Shown: one piece after another, positions 1 through 11,525 of the stretch
Layout of the letters: each line of letters starts with the position of its first letter
How positions within the stretch are numbered: the first letter of the stretch is position 1
Assembly: GCA_031002005.1 (NCBI GenBank)
Contig: JARYHS010011408.1
Span: forward strand, 224,357,473-224,421,472
DNA length: 64,000 bases
Direction of reading: 5' to 3'
Source of the DNA: Vandiemenella viatica
Lineage: Eukaryota; Arthropoda; Insecta; Orthoptera; Morabidae
Position numbers and translations under genes: made by a program
The notes under the pieces: generated by a model
Told to the model about the DNA's origin: nothing
What the model saw: only the letters and a program-made list of their open reading frames with translations
Databases searched by the model: none

Positions 1-69
1 TAACCACACCCTCACCCTTCGTGCGAAAATGCCAAAATGTACCATTCTTTATACTTTGATGGCATATAA

Positions 70-380
70 CAATGGTTCCCAATTAGTCAATTAGTAGTAC
101 ACCCGCAAGGGGAAGTGAGGTTGCTCCAAGAGGGAACGCGCAGTAATTTCTTGACTATGGTAAACATTAAGATAGTTTTAAAAAAAGTAATTACGCAATA
201 ATAACGCCAAATATTTTTTGGACATTGGTTAATTTTTTGTGACGATGTTATTGGATTAAAATGTAATAAATCGCGAAAAACCGGTTTCATTTTTTAATTT
301 ATAATTTCAGCTATTAGGGGTATGCGAGGTTGAGCTCTTTCGTGAAGCACCCCTAGGTAAAAGCTAACTGGGAACCACTG
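70..380. mobile_element. Non-autonomous hAT-type element with eroded TSD
   Basis: The terminal inverted repeats are clear: the left end reads CAATGGTTCCCAATTAG and the reverse complement of the right end reads CAGTGGTTCCCAGTTAG. The flanking octamers gcatataa (62-69) and gcttatat (381-388) agree at 6 of 8 positions, as expected of an old 8-bp hAT duplication. There is no coding potential inside. It is therefore a short, internally deleted element mobilised in trans. The family is inferred from the CA(G/A)TGG end and the TSD length. Confidence 0.65.
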
Positions 381-592
381 GCTTATATCAGCACAGTATG
401 CAAATGAATTCAAGGCGACAGCCTCTCCGCTGTCGATGCCGGTCAGCCAACTTCTGTAAGCTAAATGAGCACTGTTAACTATTTCCAATAAAAGCTTATT
501 TATTCGGATATTTCATAACACACAAACATCACTGTCATGCGAAGCTCGATGAATGATGTTTTTTGCCATAAACTAGTGCACCATTCAACAAC

Positions 593-834
593 TTTTTTTT
601 TATTTGCTTAACGTCTCTCTAACAGCGAGGTCTTTAGAGACGGGAAAGGATGGGGGGCAAGGAATGGGAAGGAATTCGGCCATGGCCTTTTGAAGGAAGC
701 ATCTCGGCATTTGCCTGGAGTGATTTGGGGAAACCATGGAAAACCCAAATCTGGATGCCCGGACGGGGATTCGAACCGCCGTCCTACCGAAAGCGAGGCC
801 AGAACGCTAGCCGTTACACCACCACGCTCGGTTC
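593..834 (-). mobile_element. SINE-A copy, near full length
   Basis: tRNA-derived SINE read on the minus strand. The tRNA-like head lies at the right end (ending near 833, box B around 770) and the T-rich run at 593-601 is the poly(A) tail. The direct repeat caacaac at 586-592 and 835-841 is its probable TSD. The body and the tail motif are almost identical to the next copy at 1072-1280, suggesting a young subfamily. Its frames give spurious reading frames on both strands. Confidence 0.87.
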
Positions 835-1071
835 CAACAACAAGTAACGTCTTCAATATGTTATGTGTTGATGTTTTGAGAACTTATCCAGGTATTGTTC
901 CGTTATAGGGATATGAGTTTTACCAAGTACAGTTTAGATTTATACAGAAACTATTCCCTAAAATCGACCCATTCCTTACCTGTTCCTATTATGACCTCAA
1001 ATGATTTTGATTTGCAGTGGCTATCAGCTAATTATCGCTTATAATTCGAAACCACTATAATAGCTGTCCCT

Positions 1072-1280
1072 TTTTATTAACTGCTTAACGTCTCTTAACA
1101 GCGAGGTCTTTAGAGACGGGAAAGGATGGGGGGCAGGGAATGGGAAGGAATTAGGCCATGGCCTTTTGAAGGATGCATCCCGGCATTTGCCTGGAGTGAT
1201 TTGGGAAACCATGGAAAACCCAAATCTGGATGCCCGGACGGGGATTCGAACCGCCGTCCTCCCGAATGAGAGGCGAGAAG
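1072..1280 (-). mobile_element. SINE-A copy, 5' truncated
   Basis: Same subfamily as the preceding copy but cut inside the tRNA-like head. It is flanked by the 9-bp direct repeat gctgtccct at 1063-1071 and 1281-1289, so the truncation happened at insertion by reverse transcription rather than by later deletion. Two insertions in the same orientation within 500 bp, each with its own TSD, are independent events and not a tandem duplication. Confidence 0.87.
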
Positions 1281-1289
1281 GCTGTCCCT

Positions 1290-2679
1290 AAGGAGGAATG
1301 CAATTTAACAGTTTGATCGGCAGTATAATACTAGAGCAAGTTTAACTTTTCCATTTTCATCGATATGACACAATGAATACTATGAACAGATACGTAACGA
1401 ATAAAATTAGCACCATGTAGCACAATAGCAAGAAACTTCGTACGGAAAGTCAAAAAAGACACACAAATGAAATTTTATACGATAGTGCAATTCACAAAAG
1501 TGCTCTATGAGTTAATTAGTGCTGGGTTCCAAGGGAAAGATAGGAAGTAAGTCTTTTCGGGACAAAAGTTTATGAAAATATCGGAGTAATTAGATTTTTT
1601 ATAATTTTACGTCCAAAGCTTGTAAAGTTATATAAGTTATGAAAAATTTACAAATATTTAACTAGCAACTGCGGAAGAATTTGCAACAACCAATTGATAT
1701 TGAGAGTCGGAGGGTTACCTGCATACGTTCCATATCCTCGAACCTCATCTAAGAAAAATTTCCTCCCCCCCCCCCCCCCTCCCAATTATTTTCACCTCCC
1801 ACCAATAACTATTAATAATTTTGCAATATAACGTCTAAGGTTAGTAAGAACTAAAATAGTACATCATTCATACTTACAAATTTGTGATTTAAAGAGTTCA
1901 GAATTTATAACGTTTTGACAGATGCGCAAACAGATGGGCAAATGAGTGAATAAAGGTTACACCTTTCAAAAGGTGCGGAACCCTAATAAAATACAAATAT
2001 TTCATACGTGGTGCCACAAATTAGTCAGTGCAAACAATAAAGGGAACAAAGGCAAATGGCAGAAGAAGATTTGGAACCGATACCGTAGAAAACTTACCGG
2101 AACGAATAAAAAACAGTATTGTCGTGTTTGGCTGCTGAATATATTCTGAAGCAATTATTGAATTTTCCAAGAAGAATAAAAGACAAACTGAGGGTTAAGA
2201 TTGTAAATTCTGGACATCTGTTTTAGCTTAAACTGCAAAATCCAACAGAAACAAATAAATAAAAAACCCAGATTTTTACTTGGAATCGTATATACAACAG
2301 CAAACACCGACTTAATAATTCCGAAAGGACGACTTTAACCTATTTTCTTTTTCTGCTTTATCCTTGCCACTTTAAAATAAAAATTCTATGACGTTGATTG
2401 CGCTCGACTGTAGACAGCTCTCTGCTATAATGAGACACAGCGCGATGACTTTGCTCAGTTCATAATTTTTGTCCCGGAATAGACTCGCACGCCGCTCTCC
2501 TTCTCGAACCATGGCTCGTAATTAGATCGCTGTCCTCTTACGTAATGTGGAACACTGTCCTCCAGCAACGGGGCTTGTAACATGTAACGCACTTCCTGTA
2601 CCTCAACCCTTAAAAGCAAACACTTGCAAGATACACCAACAAAAGTTACAAGGCTCACACTGAAATTAATTTTGTGTCT
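1290..2679. other. AT-rich stretch without a recognisable gene
   Basis: Only short frames occur. There is a homopolymeric C run near 1765-1779. I see no domain, splice pattern or repeat boundary that supports a gene here. Confidence 0.5.
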
Positions 2680-2883
2680 GGCCTCGTCAACGTTGAGGTC
2701 ATTAGAGACGGGAGAGGATTGTGGGAAAGAAGAGGGAAGGAATTCGACTATGGTCTTCTGAAGGACCCATGCCGGCATTCTCTTAGAGGGATTTCAAGAA
2801 ACCATGTAAAACAGAAATCTCGATGACCGAACGGAGAATTGTACCTGCGTCCTCACAAATGCCGGGTCCGAGAGTTACCGCTC
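2680..2883 (-). mobile_element. SINE-A copy, diverged
   Basis: The 3' body (around 2683-2790) with the gtcaacgttgagg motif and the tRNA-like part (around 2820-2875, badly decayed box B) are recognisable in minus orientation. Divergence from the 44626-44873 reference copy is much higher than for the copies at 593 and 1072. No TSD was found. Confidence 0.65.
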
Positions 2884-3321
2884 TCCAGTTTTATTGCATG
2901 TCAAAAGGAATCAATATAGAAACACCAGAAGCATCCTCTCAATCCATAGGCTTACTTAACTTTATTATATTCAAATCTATAATCTACAGCAGAGCATCGG
3001 ACGACGTCAGCATTGTCACTGGCTAGTTTTAATCTTCAAGCAAGTAGGAATTTAAACAGTGTCTACACTCATTCAGATGTTCCATGTTTTGGATTTCACT
3101 GCGTTCACAAAACATGTCGTCGGAATCGCTCAACTTCCGTATGCTCTTTTAGCACGGTTCTGATGTCGTTGAGGGTATTCAAGACGAAATGTTGTCCATA
3201 ATGGTTCCTTTGTTAGAGTGAAGACTTAAGCCATACAATTTTAAGGAAGCCTAGATCTACAGATTTTGCTCAACGTATTGAACTACTGTTACGTCACTAG
3301 CTTCAACACGACATCACATAC

Positions 3322-3507
3322 AGGTCTGGCCTTGCATTCGGGAGGACGCCAGCTCGTATCCCCGTGCGGAGTTTTCCATAATTTCCCCAAATCACTCCAG
3401 GTGAATTCTGGGGCCCAATTCCTTCCCGTTCCTTGTCCCCAGTCCTTTCCCACATCTAATGATCTCGACGTCGACGAGGCGTAAAGCTGTAAGGAAAAAA
3501 AAATCAC
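3322..3507 (+). mobile_element. SINE-A copy, 5' truncated
   Basis: Plus-orientation copy starting within the anticodon region of the tRNA-like head. It runs through the conserved body (tttccccaaatcactccagg near 3382) to the clade-specific tail gtcgacgaggcgtaaagc and an A run at 3494-3502. The tail type (gacctcgacgtcgacgagg) differs from the one in the 593, 1072 and 44626 copies, marking a second SINE-A subfamily. Confidence 0.77.
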
Positions 3508-3578
3508 ATATAGCAGATACAAAAACGCCGAAAGTGATATTTCATTTTATTAATGTGTTGTAATTGAATTCTTGGTTT

Positions 3579-3836
3579 AAAAGGAAATCCTTGCTGCTGA
3601 AATTTCCCAAAGACTTCAGCGTGTGTACGGAGATGTGTGCGTGGGCACCAGTAGTGTTAAGAAACAGGTGAGATGCGTCAATCATGGAAAGACGAACATC
3701 CAAGTTCAGCTTCGGAAATGTGGCCTCCATTGAATCCAATATGGAGAAAATTGATGCCATCATTAATGAAACTTGGCGTGTAACTGTTAATGAAATTGCA
3801 TCAAAATGTGCATTAGGGCGCAGTGCAGCACAGGAA
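3579..3836 (+). pseudogene. mariner-family transposase fragment, N-terminal helix-turn-helix region
   Basis: Translation from about 3581 gives AAEISQRLQRVYGDVCVGTS followed by SSVKKQVRCVNHGKTNIQ. This matches the spacing and residues of the first helix-turn-helix of mariner transposases. After a stop and frameshift near 3717-3740 the second DNA-binding part follows as KIDAIINETWRVTVNEIASK. The catalytic DDD region and the terminal repeats are absent nearby. It is therefore a broken 5' fragment; the family is inferred from pattern recognition of the HTH. Antisense frames here are shadows. Confidence 0.6.
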
Positions 3837-4455
3837 TAATAATGCTGAGTGTGTACACATTTATTGACCGAAAACCACAAAAGTTCAGAGTAAAGCCATC
3901 GCGCAAGATCTTCGTCAGAGATGTCGAAATGAAGAGGCCGAGACCATCAGACCACGATATTTTCAGTTTTTTGGAGGAACTGATGCGAGTCCAACGCTAT
4001 GGGATGGTTGATACAAAGATAGACTGGGATTGTCTAGGAGACAGATGACGGAAGTTTCGTTTGAGTTTACTGGCAAATTGCGAACATCCACTTTCATTTA
4101 CGAGTGCGGTGAAACACTTCGTCCACCAACCTATTTGGGTCGTAATGACTCTTCGCCCTTGGACTGGTTTCCTGCTCCTCTTGGCGTCGTGCACCGCAGT
4201 GAAATAATATTCTAAACCGAGGATGAAGTCCGGGAAATGGCAAAGCAGCCAGACAGTCGGGTCCACCCGGCTGACAAACGATTGATGTTGATGATGACGG
4301 AGAGATAAGATCACAAAAATAAGATGCCTTATTGGTCCTTATATGAATTCTATCTTCCCTCGTGCCATTCGGGATTGGAATGCACAAAACAGAGATTAGT
4401 TTTAGTGTAAAGCACACTCTGCCAACCACGGTGTTGTGAATTCCAGAGTATAGAG

Positions 4456-4762
4456 CATATATAGGCAACCCCCGGCCCCCGGGCCGGATACGGCCCTCCA
4501 CCAGCTTCAATCCGGCCCGTGAGAGATTCAGAAATTTCAAATAAACTTCAAACTCAAGTCTCTCATTAATTTTCATTTGATTTTTCTATGTCTTTTTGTT
4601 AATTTGCTTTTTGTATGTTTGATTACGCTATTGTAATTCTAATAAATTAAAAATTGTGTGAATTTTTATCGCCTTTTTATTCACTACTACCTACTTATTT
4701 CTTACCTACGGCCCGCGGTCACGAAATTACGCCCTCAGCTAAGCAAAGGTTGCCCATACCTG
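4456..4762. mobile_element. Non-autonomous hAT-type element with perfect 8-bp TSD
   Basis: It is bounded by the exact octamer gtatagag at 4448-4455 and 4763-4770. The left end (CATATATAGGCAACCCCCG) and the reverse complement of the right end (CAGGTATGGGCAACCTTTG) form an imperfect terminal inverted repeat centred on GGCAACC. A GC-rich subterminal block ccggcccccgggccgg follows the left end. The interior is AT-rich and non-coding. The TSD length and CA..G termini support hAT. Confidence 0.88.
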
Positions 4763-5165
4763 GTATAGAGCGTAATGTAACAATGTATGCGAACAGCTGG
4801 AACGGAAAGAATTTTCAAGCTCGCAGAACGGCAAAAAAATATGCGCCAAGAAATGGAGACTTATCCACATTAAGAAAGCCTCATTTCTTAAAAATTATTT
4901 CTCGCTGCTTCCACTTTGACCATCTCAATTATCTGCATTTTCTTCTTTCGAAACATTGTTTCACGTAAAGAAATTGATAATGAAGAACTACAAAGTCAAA
5001 ATCAGTCATGCAAAAATTTTTGTACGGCCTCATATTTTCCCTACATCATTAGATTAAGGCCATACTACGCATAGAGAAAGAAAAAAATAAACGTCAAATG
5101 TATTGGAATGATCTGCCTGAGGCAGTAAGAACGTTGATATTTTCCATCGGAAATTTACAATGATA

Positions 5166-5460
5166 TAATAAAAATTCCGTGTGGTCATAATGACTTGATG
5201 ACAGGTTTTATATTGGCTGCGCATTCCGCCCCTGTCATAGCTGCCTTAACCTTACCAGGAAACCGTACCGGGTACAGGGGACCTAGTGTTTAACGTCGAA
5301 TCGGAACCACGAAAACGTTCTGGTGCATTTCACAGCTATATGTGCCAGAGGTGAAGGTCGAGTTAAGAGCATATGAAAACCCCCGCCGAGACAGGGATTC
5401 GAACCGGGGACTTTTCAGTCTCCAGTCAGACGCCTTAACAACTGAGGCACCAGACCGTTC
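5166..5460 (-). mobile_element. SINE-B copy, full length
   Basis: tRNA-derived SINE in minus orientation. A consensus-quality box B (GGTTCGAATCC on the minus strand) lies at 5395-5405, and the box A region is near 5435-5450. The tRNA-unrelated body extends left to an AT-rich tail. The imperfect direct repeat aatttacaatgata (5152-5165) and aatttaccataata (5461-5474) is the likely TSD. It shares no body sequence with SINE-A. Confidence 0.86.
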
Positions 5461-5474
5461 AATTTACCATAATA

Positions 5475-6560
5475 AGTTGGCAAACTAATGGTCAGTGCTC
5501 TGAAAACCATTAGTGCATATGTCCGGATTTTGTCGAGCTCACAATTTTCGATTTACAATATGTGCTCGTGGTACGTTATTGTGACGGAGACGATGGAATA
5601 TTACACAGAAATCGAAAAAAAAGTTTCCTGGCAAAACGCGTGTTAACCATGCTACTTACTCTCAGTTTGCTCTGCTGCCTCTCCACAAACCTTAACCTCA
5701 CTGAGAAGTTTTCTAAAAACATATACAATGCAAAGGCAAAGCTGATAATCGTTCCGTAAGAGGCCTTCCAGATATGTTTCCGCCTATCAAAAGGCCCTTT
5801 ACCCAATGTGTGCAAAGAGAAAGGATCACTATGGAACGAGAATAATAAGTGAACTGTAGCAAGGATGCAACTACGAATAATCTACCTGGCACAATATTCG
5901 CTACCTCTGAACAGTTTTCGAATCATCATTACACTTGAAATTCACCGAGACCAAAGTATTTAAACACGTGATTCGCTCGATGTTCTGTAAACAACCTTCA
6001 CAAATCTAAAACATTGATTAGATGTAGTGTTCACGGGTTTGCAACCGGATAGTGTTATAACAATATAATGTTTCAATGACGTGCACTGTTGTCTCCATCA
6101 GATATCTACGATCTGCAGTTATAAAAATCAAGAGGTACGATAGTGATCAGCGGAGGGGAAGGGCTTGATTTTCGTCATCGCTGTCCCGGCAGGCTACCAC
6201 TGATTCTCGAGAAATCAAGGGAGAATGAAATATCGAATCTGTTTTTCAACCTTGATTATTGTAAAATAATTCTTCGTGCCCTAAATTCGTCTTCTGCCGT
6301 TTTCATTTCACGGGGAAACAACTGGTTTTCTATTTCATGTTGTGTAGTATTCAGTAAACAGTAAAATAAAATTCTAGAATTATCTTGATTATGTCAAGAG
6401 TACGTAAAACATCGCCTTTTGCATTTCGTATTACCGCAGATGAATACGTTGTCTCTGAGTGGGATGCATTAGCTCATGCAAAGCAGGTTGATATAGTTGT
6501 CAACCGTTCATCAGGTCTCATTGCCGGCTGCCTGGAGTCTACCCTAATTCACCTTTTAGA
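5475..6560. other. No gene recognised
   Basis: Short unrelated frames only. Nothing resembles a conserved domain, and I see no repeat boundaries. Confidence 0.45.
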
Positions 6561-6564
6561 AACA

Positions 6565-6776
6565 AAGGATTTTGTTTTATGTATCGCGAAGCCGCACAGT
6601 TTCTGTTTCTCTGAGCATTTGTCATTTCATCATTAGTACTATGGGTTCACACAGTGTGGACAGCAAAAGACTAACACAACACTTAGTTAATACCACCCAA
6701 GCCCGCGGCCGGGCTCGAACTGGTGACCCGTATTGTGAGAGGCCAACGGTATAACACCTACACCATCAGCGCAGGC
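6565..6776 (-). mobile_element. SINE-C copy
   Basis: The minus strand carries a tRNA-like head at about 6692-6776 with box B CAGTTCGAGCCC. A body follows that resembles the better preserved copy at 60001-60242: the same order of a head ending in GGGC, a TGTTGTGT motif, a gagaaac motif and a ccgcaagcc-like block. The tail side (around 6565) has no clear TSD. The head could be mistaken for a tRNA gene, but the cloverleaf is imperfect. Confidence 0.55.
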
Positions 6777-6779
6777 GAT

Positions 6780-7980
6780 TCATCAGTTGCTGCAGTATCG
6801 GGAGGGGGAGGGGGAACAAGAGACGGATGCGACGCACCCACCACATGGCCTACAACCAGCTAGAGCCAGATTCCGATCTCGTCGCAGTATTATCATAACA
6901 ATACCTCTGGAAGGAAACCAGAAAACCAAAATACTTCAGAAATGGAACGCTAAAATTCAATTTCTGATCCTTCCAGTGAATGCTCAGCAACAACCGGGAC
7001 ACAGGTTGCATTTTTAGGAGGCACTTGTAATGGCCATACGCCTCGTTGTTTTGTAAAATAAAATTGAAAATATTTACGTTATACATAATAAGTATAAAGT
7101 GGCAATATAAAATTCTAATCAGCTGTTTTTAAAGAATCTCTGGTAGCAAGGAGGTAATATGAGAGCTAGTCATGAAGATTTCGAAAGACATTTTTGGATG
7201 CTGATGAAAGATTATGATTGAAGGAATAGAATTGATGGAGAGGAACTGAATGAGATGACAGTGGAAACGACACCGGTAAAGAGACACCAGATCATTACGA
7301 AAGGAATCTGAATTACGGAAAATATTTACAGCTGCGGCCAAAGAGAACATTACTGATACTGAAATTGTGTCATGTTAATTTTTCATAGTGTGAAAAAGTG
7401 AGCGGAGTAATTTATGAAGTGTTGTAGAAAGTTTTCATTGTGTTGTTTGTTTTTTAAAATGAAGAGATAATAAAAGCATTTCGAGCAGAGTATAAAGGTT
7501 TATTTCAGATGGTAAGAAGAAAGATAATGAATTATAACCGAAATGGTGAGTGTTGAAATCCATCATAACAAAAAGATACGGCAAAAAACGTATTTCCTTC
7601 CTTCTGGAAAGTCTGAAGGAGCACAACAAGGTAAAGGACAATATTGTAAATTTATTTATAATCATCGGTGAATAATTAGAGATTATATCGATTAATGGAT
7701 ATAAGAGAGCTAAAAATTATTACTGTATGCAGAAGATTTAAAAATACCAGAAATACACCGAAATGGTAGGTTATACAATGAACCGGCTGCGCAAAGTAGT
7801 TTCAAGTGCAAAACACATTTGGAATGGTGGCAGATGACTGCAGGATAGGACACGTAATGGTCCTGTTGACAGACTCAGGATCCTTAACACTTGCTGACTT
7901 GTGCACATTTTGGACAGCACTGCACATTAAAAGATATTTTATTAGGTAACGACATAACTATCGCGGCCGCCAAATTTAGA
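6780..7980. other. No gene recognised
   Basis: AT-rich sequence with a purine-biased block near 7140-7340. No domain or repeat structure can be supported. Confidence 0.45.
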
Positions 7981-7984
7981 TTCG

Positions 7985-8285
7985 GACCACACTTGACCGA
8001 CACGTCACCGGATTCACAGTTGCTGAGTGACGGCACGACCCCTCGTGTCCACATTTATCCGTCGGTCTTCCGTGCGAAGCTGGATTCCCATGGCCCACGC
8101 ATTTGCCGGTCGGGCCGGTCCAACTACCAAGAGGTCTCGCCTGTGTTGACAGAGATGGCGCGCCTCTATCCGTCGCCCAGTCGGTAAAGATCAAACGCTC
8201 GGGTAGCTGAAACAACACTATAGCTCTGGCCAAATCTTTTGGCGGGTGGCGTCAAATGCGCCGTTGCCAAGCCGTGCGCGTAACA
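7985..8285 (+). mobile_element. Element X relative, GC-rich fragment
   Basis: A GC-rich island in AT-rich surroundings. The segment around 8165-8205 (tatccgtcgcccagtcggtaaa) corresponds to the interior of element X at 54630-54976 and, in opposite orientation, to 51695-51965. No terminal inverted repeat is visible at its edges. It is a diverged or partial copy; the open frames here are by-products of GC content. Confidence 0.42.
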
Positions 8286-8299
8286 GTTGTATTCACCTC

Positions 8300-9138
8300 T
8301 TTACTTGTAGTAATGGTTTGTAACATGTTTTAAGTAATTTATGATCACTATTCTGTCATAAAATATTGATACATGTCATTTCGTTAAGAAAGTTATGCAT
8401 TGCAGATGCGTTTAATATAATTGGAGGTTTCAAAAGACCTGTTATTTATTATTCTATTATCTGCGCAGAAAAATAAAATTCTCGACAGACTAAGGAAACT
8501 TATGGAAATACTCTTCTTTCATTTGTGGCTAAAAGTCCACGTATTAAATTTTATTTTCAGTTTGCATATTTATAACTAAAATCAAAATTTTATTTTGTTA
8601 TCATCTGCACTGAAAAACTTGCATAATTAACGACAAAATTATCTGTTTATATATTACCACTCATCACTATCGTAAAATTCGTGTACTGTCCTCCTGACAA
8701 AGGACTGTCAAAGTCGCTAAGCTTTGTTAGAGTGCTGTATTGTTTCATATTTTTCTTTCGAGAAACAAACGTAGTCTATTTTCCCTCACGACACACGCGC
8801 TGGACAGTTCTCAAACCGACATCTCAAGCTGCAGCGCAAATAGCCTGTCCATTCCCTAATTTTTTCGCAATATGGTTGTTTTTTGCGGTAACAAATCACA
8901 ACAGTTTTTTATTTCATCAATATCAAGTACGTCCATATTTTTCAAGTCTTTTCCTACTAGCGTACATGTAGAAGACAAAATTTCACGATCATTGTCCACA
9001 AGAAGTTTGAAATATTTATATACATTGTGAATGATAGATTTACTCTGTTGTCTACTTCAGCCGCGGTGGTTCTGCTATCGATGACTTGCGACTTGTTGGG
9101 AGTCGTTAGTTATGGAAAACCTGGAATAGGAAAATAAG
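8300..9138. other. No gene recognised
   Basis: AT-rich DNA with no supported gene, repeat end or RNA. Confidence 0.45.
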
Positions 9139-9146
9139 TCTCTTCC

Positions 9147-9497
9147 CAGTGGCGTAGCTAGGTCAACAAGGGCCCCAGTGCAAAAAATTTATTTTGGGCC
9201 CTCAGGCCAGACGGGCGACCTTTTTTTTGCTTTGTGTGCTGGTAGGGGGCCCCCTGAGCACAGCGAGTGCCCTTAGTTAGGGGATCCTGTGTTCTCAGGG
9301 GCCCCTTAGACTACGGTAGAGGTAAAAAAAAAAAAAAAGAAAAGAAAAAAGTCGCCAGTTTGCAGTGAAGGCTTGTGGGCCCTCTAAACTGCGCTTAGAG
9401 GTGCGCTTAGGGGCCCCTTGAGGTATGCTTGGGGGCCCCCTGAGCGAGAGGGCCCCGGTGCACTGCATCGCCTAGCCCCATAGTAGCTACGCCCCTG
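9147..9497. mobile_element. Non-autonomous hAT-type element with perfect 8-bp TSD
   Basis: The termini CAGTGGCGTAGCTA and CAGGGGCGTAGCTA (right end reverse-complemented) differ at one position in 14. The flanking octamer tctcttcc is exact at 9139-9146 and 9498-9505. The interior is rich in repeated ggggccc blocks and an A run (9326-9339). It does not encode a protein. CAGNG termini plus 8-bp duplication are the standard hAT signature. Confidence 0.92.
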
Positions 9498-9689
9498 TCT
9501 CTTCCTAAGTATCCCTTACACTAAATTACTATAATTAATAAACAACCAAAAGGAATTATTTAAATCGCACGTAAAAATCGTAAATCGTTAAAAATCAAAA
9601 TATCCTCTCTCGAGCAAGGTCACACTCACACTGACACTTTCAAATTCCGATTCTCAAGTTCACACATTTTTTGTGAAAGGGAGGTGGAA

Positions 9690-9955
9690 GTTTTGGGTAG
9701 CGAGCTGTTGCCGCTTGGACTAGGCAACACAGGCCGCACAGCGTTGCAATTTTCAGGTGATAGAAAGAGAGCGCATCACGAGATTGTCCCCAAGTACGGC
9801 AACAGCGCGTTCACACTGACCCGCCAATTAATCTGGCCACAGCTATAGGCACGGTGGTGGGGAGGCGGCGAGGGTTAGCCTGTGGCGCGTGCTGCTCCGT
9901 ACACTTCGGCTGATGTGGCGCGGCCTATAAGACCACGTGCCGTGGGAACCCACCT
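9690..9955 (+). mobile_element. Element X relative, right-half fragment
   Basis: The block 9850-9955 follows, base for base with substitutions, the right half of element X at 54865-54970: ggcggcgagg, then cctgtggcgcg, then tacacttcggct, then gtgggaac. The left part is weaker. Orientation is the same as the 54630 copy. Confidence 0.5.
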
Positions 9956-9959
9956 TCAC

Positions 9960-11265
9960 AGAAGTGTTCCTACTCAATCTTCATTTTCCTTTAAAGTTTT
10001 TAATGGTCGTTTAACGAAATGTTCAAAAATTTCCGTAAAAAATGAGTTTGGATCAGAGCTGGGGTTGCCAGAAGTAAGAAAATACGTATCTTGACTATGT
10101 ACGCAGGAACAAAGAAAGAAAACTGGTGTGCTAAACGATGACTTATTTGCACGCAGTACTGCAACGATTGTGAGCTCTCAATGCACAAAAGGTTTTGCAT
10201 GCTGAGACGCTGTGGTGTGATTCTGCAAGAGATGCAGCAGACAGACGCAGATGCAACGGCAGTGATGCAGCTGTTGCTGGCCGCTGTGCAGACCTGTTGC
10301 TATTTCTGCGCCACTGAGTCCGGGAGAATCAGGAAGACAAAAATACCGCATCACGGTATCTGAGTCAGCACTGGAATCCACACCCGCAAATCGAGAAAGA
10401 CACCAAGTCAGCAGCAGTTAGCGAACACCTGTTGGTTCACTTGATACTGCGGCTGTCAAGACGAGTCGGGCTACTCAAAAATACTGTTAGCTTTGCAAAT
10501 TGTTACCGCCACTAGTTCTCGTACTGGTACATCCATGCCCATGCCGTTTATTCAATGCTGCAATTGTTAATAAATGTGTTTGGATGTCGTTAAAGTTGCA
10601 ATTTTCTGTGATGATCACCATGCCATTTCATGGCTAATAGTTTACCTATATTATCTACGGTTGAAGCCGGAAACTTTTCAGTCAACTCTCGTTTATTCCA
10701 TTATACTCAAATATTTACGAGTATGTGACACTAATATATTCAGTGGATAATAATGTTTTAAGCTTCAATAGAATTTAGTAATTTTTAATTCTGAAGTTTG
10801 TATCCTGAATAAAGGTTGAATACTTTTGCTTAGGTATCCGAACTACATGGATTGGCATCAGAAACTTTGGTATCGAAAAGGAAAAATGCAAAACAGTGGA
10901 GGAAAATGGACATGAACGGATAGGAAGCAGCTGAAATGAAAAACTCCGCCGATATTTATTTATCGATGGGAACATGTTTGTTTATTGGAAAGTGTTACGT
11001 TAAATTATATAGTTGTTACATTTCTTCTATACGCTGTTACAAATTGGCTGTTCTCTCCATTAACTCATGACAATTTTATGTAGGATCTTGCGCCACTAAC
11101 ATGTTTTGGGCATATATACGTAATAGCATATGCTAGACTGTGCAGTCGCAAATATGCTGCAGGAAATTCTGTCAAGTTCTTCATAATTCAAACTCTACGA
11201 TACTGGAGTCAGAAACCCCATTAATTTCTTCAATACGCAGATATATGCTTTTACTCGTATCGAGA
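9960..11265. other. No gene recognised
   Basis: A mildly GC-rich patch at 10150-10420 contains two opposed short frames with glutamine- and cysteine-rich translations but no known motif. The rest is AT-rich and featureless to me. Confidence 0.45.
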
Positions 11266-11268
11266 ATG

Positions 11269-11525
11269 TTTTTCTTTTTTTTTCTGCTTGTGAGTTTAGA
11301 CCTTGTCGACGTTGAGGTCATTAGAGGCGGGAAAGGACTGGGGCAAGGAACGCAACGAGAAGAAATTCGTCCATGGCATTTTGAAGGAATCGTTCCGGCA
11401 CTCACCTGGAGTGATTTGGAGAAACCATGGAAAATCCAAATCTAGATGACCAGACGGGGATTCGAACCCATGTACTCCCGACTGCGAGGCCAGAGCGTTA
11501 ACCGTTCACCCACCACGCTCCGTGG
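11269..11525 (-). mobile_element. SINE-A copy, near full length
   Basis: Minus orientation: the T-rich tail begins near 11269. The cttgtcgacgttgagg tail motif and the conserved body follow, then a tRNA-like head with box B around 11455-11470 (ggggattcgaaccc on plus), ending in accacgctc near 11520. No perfect TSD was located. Confidence 0.82.

Noticed and set aside
4094..4576. 160-codon minus-strand reading frame as a gene
   Set aside because: It runs through the hAT-type element at 4456-4762 and its perfect TSD, has no recognisable domain, and is contradicted by the repeat boundary.
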